From Oscillatoriales cyanobacterium (GTDB lineage Bacteria; Cyanobacteriota; Cyanobacteriia; Cyanobacteriales; Microcoleaceae): DNA of 64,000 bases. Location: the NCBI GenBank assembly GCA_004294385.1, contig REAP01000057.1, positions 1 through 64,000 on the forward strand, written 5' to 3'. Both the position numbers and the translations under genes were made by a program. Positions 8,779-18,116 of this stretch are shown here, piece after piece; the first letter of the stretch is position 1; the number at the start of each line of letters is the position of its first letter. The notes under the pieces were generated by a model. The model was given only the letters and a program-made list of their open reading frames with translations. It was not told the origin of the DNA and did not search any database.

Positions 8779-10119
8779 ATGGAAAAATCAAGAAACATGA
8801 TCAAACTTCCACTGGTACGCACAGCAGCCGCACTGGCTAGTTCAGCACTTTTAACCATCGGCGCGATGGGATCAGCTCTAGCATTTACTTTTGACGAAAC
8901 AGAAATCAGTCAAGATCGAGTAATTGCGATCGCCCAACCACGCAGTTTTGGTGGCTATCAATTGCTAATTGTAGAACAAGTATCTGACAAGCGACAGTGC
9001 TGGACAGAAAGTGGCTCTAAGCCAGTGACAGTCGATCCACTATTGGTAACATTTGATTTTACTGGTATTTGCGGTCGCGCTACTGACAGTAATGGTTTTT
9101 CAATTCGCATGAGCGGCACCGACTTGGCATTAAAATATACCCTGGAATTACAAAAGGTCAACGGTGATGTTTTACTAATGGGAACTCCCATAGATCTCAA
9201 AGGTGAATCGGTGATTATCGGCAGAACCAATGGTGATGCTAACGGCTTTATGAAAATTACTCTAGATCCAGCTTGGCGCTTCGCTAAGAGGTCTTATCAA
9301 GGCAAGGTATTAGGTCACTTCTATTTCACTACCAATCAACCTGCACCGGGAGGTATCGGCGGCAATACCGGAGGCAATACCGGAGGCAATACTGGTGGAA
9401 ATACTGGTGGAAATACTGGTGGAAACACTGGTGGAAACACTGGTGGAAACACTGGTGGAAACACTGGTGGAAACACTGGTGGAAACACTGGTGGAAACAC
9501 TGGCGGCAATACTGGTAATCCTAGCTTTACAGACATTTCCAACGATATTTACTCATCTGAAATCAAAGAAGCAGTGAGCCTGGGATTTGTAGCCGGGTTT
9601 GCTCAAGATAATACTTTTCGACCGAAACTTCCTGTAACTAGAGAAGAATTGGTATCATTAGTATTGGAATCCTTGAAAACAATCCCAAGCGCTAATATCG
9701 CATTTCCTAAGACTATTGCTTCCCGTCCTTATAGCGACGTTGATGTTGCCCGCTGGAGTGCAGCTAAAGTTCTATTTGCGCGGGACAATAAGATAGTCAG
9801 CGGCTACAAAGATGGAACTTTTAAACCTACCCAGCCAGTCACTCGCGCTGAATTGATGGCGGTACTTCGTCGGGCGGCGGAATTCGGTTTGGTGGCGCGG
9901 GGAATGAAACCGGATTTAATTGCTAAACAGCAACCTAAAGATTTTTCAGACACTCAGAGTCATTGGGCGGCGGCGATTGTGACTCAAATGTCTGCTTATT
10001 GTTCTGTTGCTTCGTCTCTCAATGAAACTGGAAATCGGTTTGCTCCCGATAATTCTGCACAGCGCAATTATGCAGCAGCAGCTACTTTGCGAATGCTGAA
10101 GTGCGTTAAGACTCAGTAA
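8779..10119 (+). CDS. Exported DUF3747 / S-layer homology (SLH) protein
   Basis: 446 residues. A signal peptide (1-36, ending GSALA) precedes a DUF3747 domain at about 37-180 (FGGYQLLIVEQVSDKRQCW, then FDFTGICGRATDSNGFSIRM). Residues about 193-245 are a GGNT tetrapeptide array encoded by a 12-bp tandem repeat. The C-terminal 200 residues contain SLH modules (FTDISNDIYSSEIKEAV; YSDVDVARWSAAKVL; FSDTQSHWAAAIV), which usually anchor proteins to peptidoglycan-linked polymer. The protein is probably in the cell envelope. The GGNT stretch is a flexible linker likely to vary in length between strains. Confidence 0.9.
   Translation: MEKSRNMIKLPLVRTAAALASSALLTIGAMGSALAFTFDETEISQDRVIAIAQPRSFGGYQLLIVEQVSDKRQCWTESGSKPVTVDPLLVTFDFTGICGRATDSNGFSIRMSGTDLALKYTLELQKVNGDVLLMGTPIDLKGESVIIGRTNGDANGFMKITLDPAWRFAKRSYQGKVLGHFYFTTNQPAPGGIGGNTGGNTGGNTGGNTGGNTGGNTGGNTGGNTGGNTGGNTGGNTGGNTGGNTGNPSFTDISNDIYSSEIKEAVSLGFVAGFAQDNTFRPKLPVTREELVSLVLESLKTIPSANIAFPKTIASRPYSDVDVARWSAAKVLFARDNKIVSGYKDGTFKPTQPVTRAELMAVLRRAAEFGLVARGMKPDLIAKQQPKDFSDTQSHWAAAIVTQMSAYCSVASSLNETGNRFAPDNSAQRNYAAAATLRMLKCVKTQ
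9355..9513 (+). repeat. 12-bp tandem repeat inside the SLH gene (GGNT)n
   Basis: Thirteen or so units of GGTGGAAACACT and variants (GGCGGCAATACC at both ends) encode GGNT. The central copies are almost identical in DNA, indicating recent expansion or homogenisation, while the edges are diverged. The unit length keeps the frame, so copy number may change without disrupting the protein. Confidence 0.9.
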
Positions 10120-10133
10120 TAGCCAATAGATAG

Positions 10134-10154
10134 CCGACTTCTTGAAGAAGTCGG
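10134..10154 (+). terminator. Hairpin after the SLH gene
   Basis: CCGACTTCTTGAAGAAGTCGG is a perfect 10-bp stem starting 15 bp after the stop codon, with a T-run (TTTTTTT, from 10171) a little further on. It may act as a terminator, though the T-run is not immediately adjacent and the same palindrome occurs as a dispersed motif (about 38227-38245). Confidence 0.45.
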
Positions 10155-10195
10155 TTATCTGGGTATTGTATTTTTTTAAGAATGATAGAGTCCAA

Positions 10196-10252
10196 GGCAG
10201 TGCCGTGTCCCTACAATGTTATTTTCGGTAGGGAAACGGCACTGCCGTCTCC
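10196..10252. repeat. Palindromic repeat, family A (uninterrupted copy)
   Basis: GGCAGTGCCGTGTCCCTACA pairs with the later TAGGGAAACGGCACTGCC. This copy shows what the family looks like without the inserted element found at 41407-41521; the flanks GAGTCCAAGGCAGTGCC and GCCGTCTCCTAATTT are shared with that locus. Confidence 0.8.
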
Positions 10253-10294
10253 TAATTTTGGCTACTAATAATTCCGACGCAACCGGAATTGATT

Positions 10295-10630
10295 TCACGC
10301 GACACCATAATCGGTATACTGCCGCTTGTATGGCGGTTGCAATCCCAAAACAATATCTTCTCTCGGCACTCCCATCGCAACCAATTCCTCCGCAGGATTT
10401 TGGTCAGTTAAATTTTGCTGAAGCCAGATTTTGCCATCTTTGATATCAATGTGAATGATGGTTCGATAAATCCGACTTAACTCTTGCCAGCCGACATTCA
10501 TCCATTGATAATGATCTCGTTCTGTGTCTAGAATAAGTTGAACTTCGACTTCATCATCGGAGACATCATCTTCAGCATAATAGTTTATTAATGTCTGAAC
10601 ATACTGACGATATTGAGCTAGTTTGTCCAT
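10295..10630 (-). CDS. xisI: XisI family protein
   Basis: 111 residues matching the XisI family throughout (MDKLAQYRQYVQTLINYYAE, then LILDTERDHYQWMNVGWQ, and VAMGVPREDIVLGLQPPYKR). XisI was named in Anabaena as a factor controlling excision of the fdxN element, but the gene is widespread and multicopy in cyanobacteria lacking that element. It overlaps xisH by 13 bp, the usual arrangement. No fdxN element or recombinase XisF is visible here, so a different, possibly toxin-antitoxin-like or defence-like, role is likely (inference). Confidence 0.93.
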   Translation of the reverse strand: MDKLAQYRQYVQTLINYYAEDDVSDDEVEVQLILDTERDHYQWMNVGWQELSRIYRTIIHIDIKDGKIWLQQNLTDQNPAEELVAMGVPREDIVLGLQPPYKRQYTDYGVA

Positions 10631-11034
10631 TGCACAATTACCTCATTTCTTGGATGGTATACGATTAGCAACACCTGATACTGTTGTACCGCAGTTTGAG
10701 TAAACTCGTACTGAAAAAATGTTTCATATACGTCAAATGGCACTGCCAAGTACAATTTTCGATTAGGTTCAACCGATGCGAGAGCAAGCCGATAACTGAG
10801 AAATTGTCCCAATGCAGCATAAAAGTCTGTAATTGCAGAGGAATTGAGGAAGCTTTTGATTTCGACTGCAATTTTCTCCCCTTCTCGCTCCGCTGCGACT
10901 AATTTTTCTGCTCCCAAATCGACCAGAAAGTTAACATTACCAAACTTAAACTTCAGCGGATCGGCAGTAATTACCCACTGTTCTTTTTGAAGTGCTCGTT
11001 TTACAGATTCGTGGAAGGTATCTTTGGCAGACAC
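10618..11034 (-). CDS. xisH: XisH family protein (PD-(D/E)XK-like fold)
   Basis: 138 residues from GTG 11034, which gives the family-typical N-terminus SAKDTFHESVKRALQKE; an in-frame ATG at 11097 would add 21 unrelated residues. The core FLVDLGAEKL...KIAVEIKSFLN has the D..ExK spacing of restriction-endonuclease-like nucleases, to which XisH proteins have been linked. It is translated just ahead of xisI. The 65-bp gap from the helicase-partner gene upstream, on the same strand, suggests all four genes may be cotranscribed. Confidence 0.9.
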   Translation of the reverse strand: MSAKDTFHESVKRALQKEQWVITADPLKFKFGNVNFLVDLGAEKLVAAEREGEKIAVEIKSFLNSSAITDFYAALGQFLSYRLALASVEPNRKLYLAVPFDVYETFFQYEFTQTAVQQYQVLLIVYHPRNEVIVQWTN

Positions 11035-11162
11035 AGGAAAAATCTCAACACGATTACGAATAACAATAATTATACCTAATTGGCGGTATACTGTCAATCG
11101 GTAGAATACTAATTTTAGAAATAGTTTTAAGTTTTGATTTGATGAGGACTTTAGTCCTCATA

Positions 11163-12068
11163 TTATTTGTTTCCTGATTCTGTTTCCTTGCGTTTCTTCT
11201 TGGAAGCTGGTTTTCGAGCTTTTGGAGCGGGGATTATTTCTTGCTCTTCCAAAATAACATCTTCTTCGGTTAATTTGCACAAGTCATTCAATGAAAGTTT
11301 TTGTTGGGATTCGAGTTCATTCAACAAGTTTGATGCTGTTTCTAATATTTGCTTTCCCTGTCGTACTTGGATATTAGTTTGATTTTCGATCGCATCAAAC
11401 AACACAAAAATTGATATTGTTTGCCAAATATTCAAATCGTCGCCAACTACATCACACTTTGTGACGATTTTACCCTCGGCTGGTATGTGAATTCCTAAGC
11501 CAGAATCTTGAATTAGTGGCTGGATTTCTGTTATACTTAAATTGGCAATGTCAGAAATTTGATGTTCTAGTAATATTAAATCTGCTAAATCTGGTAAGTC
11601 GATAGTTTCTGTCCGTAGAGAGTCGAAATTAAAGGTAAGAGTTTGATTTAATGGATCGGAAATGGCATAAATTGATTGAATTTGCGACTTACTAACCGCA
11701 CCTAAATCATGAAAATCTCGTCCTCCCGGCGCGATCGCAATTTTGCCCATTCCAGACACCTCCAAGATGTCCAAACTCACCAAAGTCGTTGCTGTAGTCT
11801 TCACAAAAACCTCGTCTAAGCCCAGCAAATCAGCCAATTCCTTCAACGTTGGCGCAGGTACAAACTCGATACAAGCCCGCAGGATGAACTCTTCGAGCAC
11901 GTTAAATTCACGAGGTTCGCTAATTGTCACCTCCAAAGGTGTTTGTCGCCTCGCACAGCGGAATTGACGCGCCGCCAAAACTGACAAACCGGGATTTTGT
12001 TGCTCAATTTGTTCGACAATCCCGCTTAAATTAGTATCAATCGGTTTAGTTGATGACGCTAGAAACAT
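11163..12068 (-). CDS. Winged-helix-like partner of the giant helicase
   Basis: 301 residues; its start overlaps the helicase stop by 23 bp, so translation is coupled. Residues about 60-120 (VLEEFILRACIEFVPAPTLK, LADLLGLDEVFVKTTATTLVS, then LDILEVSGMGKIAIA) look like a winged helix followed by a small beta hairpin. The C-terminal 30 residues are a Lys/Arg-rich basic tail (KARKPASKKKRKE) suited to nucleic-acid contact. There is no nuclease motif (no HKD, no PD-ExK). It is probably an accessory DNA-binding subunit of the helicase; no named family is recognised. Confidence 0.7.
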   Translation of the reverse strand: MFLASSTKPIDTNLSGIVEQIEQQNPGLSVLAARQFRCARRQTPLEVTISEPREFNVLEEFILRACIEFVPAPTLKELADLLGLDEVFVKTTATTLVSLDILEVSGMGKIAIAPGGRDFHDLGAVSKSQIQSIYAISDPLNQTLTFNFDSLRTETIDLPDLADLILLEHQISDIANLSITEIQPLIQDSGLGIHIPAEGKIVTKCDVVGDDLNIWQTISIFVLFDAIENQTNIQVRQGKQILETASNLLNELESQQKLSLNDLCKLTEEDVILEEQEIIPAPKARKPASKKKRKETESGNK

Positions 12069-15000
12069 CTACAAAACCTCCAAAATAACGCACAATTTTT
12101 GAAACTTCCTGATACATTTTGCCGACGGTACCTGTTTGTTGGGTGAATAAATCGTGACAGCCAACAACTACCAACAATTCTTGAGCGCGAGAAAATGCCA
12201 CATTCACCCGTTCCGGTTCCTTAGCAAATCCAATATCGCCTCTATTATTATTGCACACTGTGCTGACAATAATCACAGGTCTTTCCATACCTTGAAATAT
12301 ATCAACAGTCCCGGTGCGGATGCTCAAAGATGGAAACTTTTCTGGTTCTATTGTATCTTGAATTAGCCTTAATTGAGCGCCGTAAAAGGTAATAATTCCG
12401 ATTTCTTTCGGCGGTTCACCATTCGCAACCTTGGGATACCAAGCTCTTTCCATTTGCTGACATAAACGTTCAATTGCATCAACTTCCTTGACATTCAAGC
12501 GCGAAGTTCCATTTCTTTCTTCTTCAAAACCCTGTCCAATTGGTGTCTTCACCCAAAGGATATGATTAGTATCTTGAATGATTTTACCTGCGAGGTTGTG
12601 AGCGCGTTTTTCTTCAGGTTCGGTAATACCACAGTTGAGTTTTTGCTCATAGAATTGATTGATTGCTCCCATGATTTGCGGGTGCATTCGGTATTGAGTT
12701 GTCAGCATTTGTTTGATGCTGTCATTGGCATTTTCAAACAAAGTTTTGAACAGTGATTCTTTGATGAAACTTAGTTCATCTCCGCTACAGCCTATTTCTT
12801 CGGCTATATCATCGATGGTATTGCGATCGAACATTGGGGGTAATTGCCTGTGATCACCTACTAATACTAATTTTTTGCCCTTCAAAGCGGGAATCAACAA
12901 CTCTGGAGGAGTACATTTACTAACTTCGTCAATGATGACTGCATCAAAGCTGGGAAAGTTTTTGCTGAAGTCAAAACTGGCAGCTTGTACGCAGGTAATA
13001 CCAATAACATTGGCATTGTCTATATAAATTTGCTTTAAATCATTTTGGTCTTTTTCTGAGGGATTGCGGAGTTTTTCTATCCAGTCTGTGACGAAGTTTT
13101 GAGAGCGATTTAGTTCAGTTTCGTCTGCTTCTAATTCCCGTTGCCATGTTTTGAATTGGCGCTTGATTTTGCGTAGAAACTCCACAGCGAATAGTCCGGC
13201 AATGGGAATTTCTGGCTTGTATTTATCTGGGATATTTTGCCATGCTGACTCCCACCAATTTCTGTCAACAATTAATTCTGGTGTTGGCTGTTGCTGTTTG
13301 AGTTGAGCCATGATTTCACTCAATTCTTTTTGAAGTTCTTCTAGTTGCTGTAACGATTTTTCCGAGGCTATTTGCAGCGGAGATAAATGCTCATTTAGAC
13401 TATCTTTGATGATAGTCAAAATACCGAAAGTATCTAAGTCAGTAATGGAACTTTCAAGCTGCACTGCACTGGCTTTCCAAGTGTCAACTTGCCTGATGAA
13501 TTGCTGCGGATGCTCCCAAATATTAGATTTCTGGGCAATATATTGTTCGGCGAGAATCTGCAATTTTTCAGGTGCGTTTGGCTGTTGGACAATTGCTTGC
13601 AACAAATTAGTAACTTCGTTGATTTTTAAATTGCTTGCTTGCTGCGCTGTTGCTACTTGATGTTGAAGGGCGGATATTTCTGGCTGGTTTAAGCTTGAGT
13701 TGAGTCTATCTAATAGGTGTTGCTGTTTTTGTAGTTGCTGTTCGGTTTCGGTTTTTAGGGGAACCATGCACTGACGGGCATTTCCGAGGATGCTGTGGAG
13801 CAATTCTTTGGCGAGGCGTTCTAAGGTATTTTGGATGTTATTGGGCTTTAGAGATGCACTGTAAATTTGTTGGATATTGCTTAACAAAGTGTGAGCTTTT
13901 TCGATGATAAATTTGCGCTGACTTGGACTGACTTTGGAGTAGTTATCGAAGTCTTTGGCCAGTTGTTGCCATTGAGTGCGATCGCCCACGGAGAGCACGA
14001 TCGGCGTTTGACTCAAATTTAGGTGCAAAAACTCGCTAAACCGGAACTGTTGCCCTTGAATGTCCTTAAAACCTGCGCTGGCTTCATGGGCGATCGCCTT
14101 TTGCAAGCGCTCTAAATCGGGCAAACTGACTTTCCATTTCGGCGGGACGATCGGCAATTTGAGCGATCGGGCAATTTTCAACAATCCCACAGGTAATTCT
14201 ACCATCTCATCGGTCAGTAACGCTCCCGTTTCCAAGCAAGATTTCACAACTTCATACAGTTGAGTATCTGCTGTCTGAATCCATTCTGCAACGGCGATAA
14301 CAACCGTGGAAATTTCCGCTTTTCGCAGTTCCAAATTCTGGATTTTCTGCTCTAAATTGTGGCGATTTGTCTGATTTTGGCGATCGCCCAATTGTAGCTG
14401 ATTCAAAGCATCAGAAATCTGCCGCGACACCAGCAGCGACTCCGCAACCCCTGACATAGCAAGACAAGCATCATTAGCACAATCAAATGCCGTCTTAAAT
14501 TCCGATATTTGAGGCGCTACAGTTTCCCGCAACCAAACCGCAATCCCAAAAGCACCACAAGCAGGGCGAGTGAAACCTATTTGAGTCGCATTGTTAGCGG
14601 CAATTCGCACATTTGTCAGAAAGTTTTCTACTAAAATATTGCCTTCTGAAAATGGTTTCAATCTAGGTAAAAATTCCGTTATTTCTGGAGATTCCCAATT
14701 GACATTCGGTGCAGCCAGGAGACTTTCTAAACCCAGAAATAAAGATTCAATTTCCTGTTTTTGTGCTAAACTTGCTTGGTATGCTGTTTCTTGGTGATTG
14801 CAGTTAGCCTCAAGACTTGCCTTGCTACTATACAGATGTTTTTGTTGATTATGAAATTCTGATTCGGCGGTAAAATAAGCTGCAAATCGTTCAGATTCTG
14901 CCAACAACTGCCGCAAATATATGACATTTGTCTGCCGCTGTAAGAGTTTTTGTTCGCAATCAGTCGCAGTATTTTGTAGCCAAGTGCCGATCGCATTTTC

Positions 15001-16350
15001 CTCCAAAAACGGCTGCCCTTCTTCCTGCACCTTATGAGCTTTTCCCTTCCGCAACGCCCGAATCGCCGGATTGTGAACCAAGCGACTCAAAGCATTATCT
15101 ACAGCTAAATTAGCTTGAGAAGCAATCAGCGTTTTGCCACCCAGACGGGCAATTTGATAACAAATCTCGGCAATAACCGTAGTTTTTCCGGTTCCCGGCG
15201 GGCCTTGAATCAGAATTAAATCTCGTGCGGAAAGCACAGTCTCTACAGCAGCAATTTGGTCAGCATTCGCATTGCGATTTAATAAGTTATCTCTATCTAA
15301 CTTAATACTTTTTTTCGGCAATCTGGCTTGAGTTGCATCAAACAAGAAATCGCTCAAATAGGGATTTTGAGAACGACCATCTGTCAACATTTTCAAAGCT
15401 TGTTCTTTGCGTTTAATCTGACTGATATCGCCAGCAGCCTCAAAATACAAAAATCCTTGTTTCGGCAAGAAATAGCGCTCACCAGCCATGCGTGAGGCTA
15501 AATCAGGATCTAATTTGATGCGTAATTTGCTATGCTCAAAGTCAACTTCGGCGATGCTTCCTAACCTATCTCCATCTCGGTTTCCTCTGCTTCCCGGTGC
15601 AGAATCAAACAGGGTGATTTCTTCATTGCGCGCCTTTTTCAGCCTTTCTCGAAAGTCGCCTAATTCTAAGGAATTTTCATCATAGCCATCCAGAGTTGCG
15701 GAACGAGAATCAATTTCTAAAGTGATGATTTTGAGGCTAGAACCGTAATTATGACCTCTAAAAGGCACGCAAAACTGACGGGCTTCAGCAATGCGTTTTT
15801 CAACTTTCAAGAAAGTGTGCCAAACTTTGAGTTGTTCTGTAGTTGGGATGTGCCTATCGTCCCAAAATGGTAGTTGTTGAACGTGGGCGATCGACTTTCG
15901 AGGAATACCTGCTTTACTATTGCCTAATAGTCGCAATTTTTGTGGTAAAACATAACCGTCTTTGTTACCTCTGAGCCGATGTACTAAGCCAGCATCTAGT
16001 AACTTTAAACCACCAATGCCATCTTCAAAGCGTACACAAGCTAATAGTCGTAAAGTGCGATCGGCTTTTTGCAACAATTCCGGTAATTCAAACTCATCTT
16101 CATCCGTAGCAATGATTAATTCCCAGATTTCTTCTTCGGCAAATCTCTGATTTACCTGTTGGCGACGCACGTAGAAAAGATTGTGCGATTTACTGACAAT
16201 ATCAGACATCAAAACTTCGGCACGCTCTTTGGATTCCCAATCACAATACTTTGCTAAAGCCGCTTCCCCTTCAACGTCGCGAATAAACTTATTAATCGCT
16301 CGATTTCCAGTAAATTTATATCCCCAATCTTCTGCTACTAAAGATGGCAT
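12046..16350 (-). CDS. Giant superfamily 1 (UPF1-like) helicase with a ~750-residue insertion
   Basis: 1434 residues. N-terminal ~360 residues are of unknown type. Helicase motif I is GPPGTGKTT (Lys389); motif II IIDEVSK has its Asp near 1141; motif III LVGDHRQLPPMF; motif IV TTQYRMHPQI; motif V TVDIFQGMERPVIIVS; motif VI RVNVAFSRAQELLVVVG. All are intact. In ordinary SF1B helicases motifs I and II are roughly 200 residues apart; here they are about 750 apart, and the insert is rich in Gln/Leu/Glu coiled-coil-like sequence. The gene is cotranscribed with the winged-helix partner and probably xisHI. ATP-dependent nucleic-acid remodelling is safe; a defence role is inference. Confidence 0.88.
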   Translation of the reverse strand: MPSLVAEDWGYKFTGNRAINKFIRDVEGEAALAKYCDWESKERAEVLMSDIVSKSHNLFYVRRQQVNQRFAEEEIWELIIATDEDEFELPELLQKADRTLRLLACVRFEDGIGGLKLLDAGLVHRLRGNKDGYVLPQKLRLLGNSKAGIPRKSIAHVQQLPFWDDRHIPTTEQLKVWHTFLKVEKRIAEARQFCVPFRGHNYGSSLKIITLEIDSRSATLDGYDENSLELGDFRERLKKARNEEITLFDSAPGSRGNRDGDRLGSIAEVDFEHSKLRIKLDPDLASRMAGERYFLPKQGFLYFEAAGDISQIKRKEQALKMLTDGRSQNPYLSDFLFDATQARLPKKSIKLDRDNLLNRNANADQIAAVETVLSARDLILIQGPPGTGKTTVIAEICYQIARLGGKTLIASQANLAVDNALSRLVHNPAIRALRKGKAHKVQEEGQPFLEENAIGTWLQNTATDCEQKLLQRQTNVIYLRQLLAESERFAAYFTAESEFHNQQKHLYSSKASLEANCNHQETAYQASLAQKQEIESLFLGLESLLAAPNVNWESPEITEFLPRLKPFSEGNILVENFLTNVRIAANNATQIGFTRPACGAFGIAVWLRETVAPQISEFKTAFDCANDACLAMSGVAESLLVSRQISDALNQLQLGDRQNQTNRHNLEQKIQNLELRKAEISTVVIAVAEWIQTADTQLYEVVKSCLETGALLTDEMVELPVGLLKIARSLKLPIVPPKWKVSLPDLERLQKAIAHEASAGFKDIQGQQFRFSEFLHLNLSQTPIVLSVGDRTQWQQLAKDFDNYSKVSPSQRKFIIEKAHTLLSNIQQIYSASLKPNNIQNTLERLAKELLHSILGNARQCMVPLKTETEQQLQKQQHLLDRLNSSLNQPEISALQHQVATAQQASNLKINEVTNLLQAIVQQPNAPEKLQILAEQYIAQKSNIWEHPQQFIRQVDTWKASAVQLESSITDLDTFGILTIIKDSLNEHLSPLQIASEKSLQQLEELQKELSEIMAQLKQQQPTPELIVDRNWWESAWQNIPDKYKPEIPIAGLFAVEFLRKIKRQFKTWQRELEADETELNRSQNFVTDWIEKLRNPSEKDQNDLKQIYIDNANVIGITCVQAASFDFSKNFPSFDAVIIDEVSKCTPPELLIPALKGKKLVLVGDHRQLPPMFDRNTIDDIAEEIGCSGDELSFIKESLFKTLFENANDSIKQMLTTQYRMHPQIMGAINQFYEQKLNCGITEPEEKRAHNLAGKIIQDTNHILWVKTPIGQGFEEERNGTSRLNVKEVDAIERLCQQMERAWYPKVANGEPPKEIGIITFYGAQLRLIQDTIEPEKFPSLSIRTGTVDIFQGMERPVIIVSTVCNNNRGDIGFAKEPERVNVAFSRAQELLVVVGCHDLFTQQTGTVGKMYQEVSKIVRYFGGFVDVSSVIN

Positions 16351-16506
16351 CTTTATTTTTCAATAATTATTGGTCGGCCCGATCGATACGATATTAGCAC
16401 GATCGCAACTTGTGCCGCAGTCCATCAGGGGTTCTACTCGTTACCAGGCTCTGCTGATTGGTGACAAATTAAGTATAAAACCGTTGTATATCTCGTTCGC
16501 AGTCGA

Positions 16507-16617
16507 GTCTAGATCCCCCTAAATCCCCCTTAAGAAGGGGGACTTTGATCCATTTCCGGTTCCCCCCTTCTGTAGGGGCGGTGCCCCCGTGCCCGCCCTG
16601 GTTAGGGGGGATCTAGG
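16507..16617. repeat. G/C-run inverted repeat (TAGATCCCCCT / AGGGGGGATCTA)
   Basis: Nested palindromes of the type TAGATCCCCCTAAATCCCCC and its complement, including AAGAAGGGGGACTTTGATC. A related copy lies at 61366-61462. It is a common intergenic palindrome in this genome and sits between the helicase gene and tRNA-His. The rest of 16351-16704 and 16779-17075 shows no gene. Confidence 0.7.
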
Positions 16618-16704
16618 CTTAATCGTCAAATAAAAGATCCCTTAGTCCTCGATCGAGGACTTCAGCTATTAGCCAGGGAACTTATTTCCTGACAGACTTA
16701 AAAG

Positions 16705-16778
16705 GGCGAACGATGGGAATTGAACCCACGAATGGTGGTACCACAAACCACTGCCTTAACCACTTGGCTACGCTCGCC
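16705..16778 (-). tRNA. tRNA-His (GTG anticodon)
   Basis: Read on the minus strand the sequence folds as a complete cloverleaf: acceptor GCGAGCG/CGTTCGC, anticodon stem GTGGT/ACCAC with loop TTGTGGT (anticodon GTG), and T arm GTGGG TTCAATT CCCAT. The extra G at -1 is encoded opposite C73, the identity element of histidine tRNA. CCA is not encoded. The position -1 G corresponds to base 16778. Confidence 0.97.
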
Positions 16779-17075
16779 GTGTTTTTATCACTATAGCATC
16801 TAACCTTAGCATAGGTCTAGTGGTTTGGCAATTTTTTTTTTGATTTTAGTGATTTTTGGGCGATCGCGCCGATCGACATAGCTTTCAACCTCACACGCTG
16901 TATGACTTTGGCACAATTATAGCTCATCGTCGCTCCCCAATTTTTTTCGGCAGTCGGGAGTCGGTGAAGCCAAACCCAGCAGCAAATCAGTGTTCCAATT
17001 TCAGCCAGCGCATTAAAATGGAGTCATAAATAGTTAACTCTTACTCATTTCCCTAATTTAAAATCTAAAATCAAT

Positions 17076-18080
17076 ATGAGCTACTGTGTCAACCCAAAAT
17101 GTGAAATTCCTCAAAACTCCAGCACTGCCCAACTTTGCTTAAACTGCGGCTCTAACCTATTACTCAGACAGCGATATCGTCCCATACAAACCCTGGGTAA
17201 AGGTGGATTTGGCAAAACTTTCTTAGCAGTCGATGAAGACATCCCATCCCAGCCCCGCTGTGCAGTCAAGCAATTTCAATTTTACGATCGCGATCCAGAA
17301 ATATTCAACAAAGCCGTTGAATTATTTCATCAAGAAGCTGTCCGTTTAGATGAATTAGGCAATCATTCACAAATCCCCAATTTGTTAGCTTGCTTTGAGC
17401 AAGAAAGCCAGATTTATTTAGTTCAAGAATTTATTGACGGGCTGACTCTCAAACAGGAATTAGATGAGGGTATCTATAATGAAAATCAGATTTGGCAATT
17501 GTTGCAAGACTTATTGCCCGTCTTGCAATTCATCCACGATCATCGCGTCATTCACCGCGACATCAAACCAGAAAATATTATTCGTCGTCAGTCGGACAAC
17601 AAACCAGTATTGATCGATTTCGGCATTGCCAAAGTGCTCACCGATACAGCCTTACTTCGTCCAGCAACTTTAATCGGTAGCCAAGATTATTTAGCTCCCG
17701 AACAAATGCGAGGAAAAGTATTTCCTGCTAGTGACCTTTATAGTTTAGGTGTCACCTGTATTCGCTTGATGACGCAAGTTCCTCCCTTAGATATGTATGA
17801 TTGCAAAACTGAGCTTTGGTGGTGGCGCGAGTTCCTACCCAAAGGCACAATTATTAGTAGAGAGTTAGGTGAAATATTAGATAAATTGCTGCAAAATAAT
17901 CTCAATCAGCGATACTGTTTTGCTGTCGAAGTTTTGCAAGATATCAATACAGCGTTAAATATACTTGAGCCTAACTTTATCTCGCAGAAAACTCTAATTA
18001 TTCCCAATATAATTAATAGCACTAAATTGGCTAAATTTAATTTACTAAAAACTCCTGAAATTCATAACTTGCCAACATAA
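17076..18080 (+). CDS. Serine/threonine protein kinase with N-terminal 4-Cys motif
   Basis: 334 residues. A zinc-ribbon-like prefix (CVNPKC, then CLNCGS; residues 4-26) precedes the kinase domain: glycine loop LGKGGFGKTFLAVDED, catalytic loop VIHRDIKPEN (Asp162), DFG as LIDFGIAK, and APE as LAPEQ. The 4-Cys kinase group is typical of cyanobacteria. The C-terminal ~60 residues are linker-like. The stop TAA (18078-18080) is the only stop separating it, in the same frame, from the GUN4 coding region downstream; fused kinase-GUN4 proteins are known in cyanobacteria, so this may be the 5' half of a split fusion. Confidence 0.93.
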   Translation: MSYCVNPKCEIPQNSSTAQLCLNCGSNLLLRQRYRPIQTLGKGGFGKTFLAVDEDIPSQPRCAVKQFQFYDRDPEIFNKAVELFHQEAVRLDELGNHSQIPNLLACFEQESQIYLVQEFIDGLTLKQELDEGIYNENQIWQLLQDLLPVLQFIHDHRVIHRDIKPENIIRRQSDNKPVLIDFGIAKVLTDTALLRPATLIGSQDYLAPEQMRGKVFPASDLYSLGVTCIRLMTQVPPLDMYDCKTELWWWREFLPKGTIISRELGEILDKLLQNNLNQRYCFAVEVLQDINTALNILEPNFISQKTLIIPNIINSTKLAKFNLLKTPEIHNLPT

Positions 18081-18116
18081 ATATCCACTGATTACCAAGA
18101 AATTCTTGGTTTTTCT

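Noticed and set aside
9336..9577. Pro-Val and Glu-Thr-Leu repeat frames over the SLH gene
   Set aside because: Alternative frames of the 12-bp GGNT array.
10665..10902. Small frames within xisH on both strands
   Set aside because: Shadows of xisH.
10295..11034. Presence of an fdxN excision element because of xisHI
   Set aside because: No xisF-type recombinase, nif gene or attachment repeat is visible; xisHI pairs are common in cyanobacteria without such an element.
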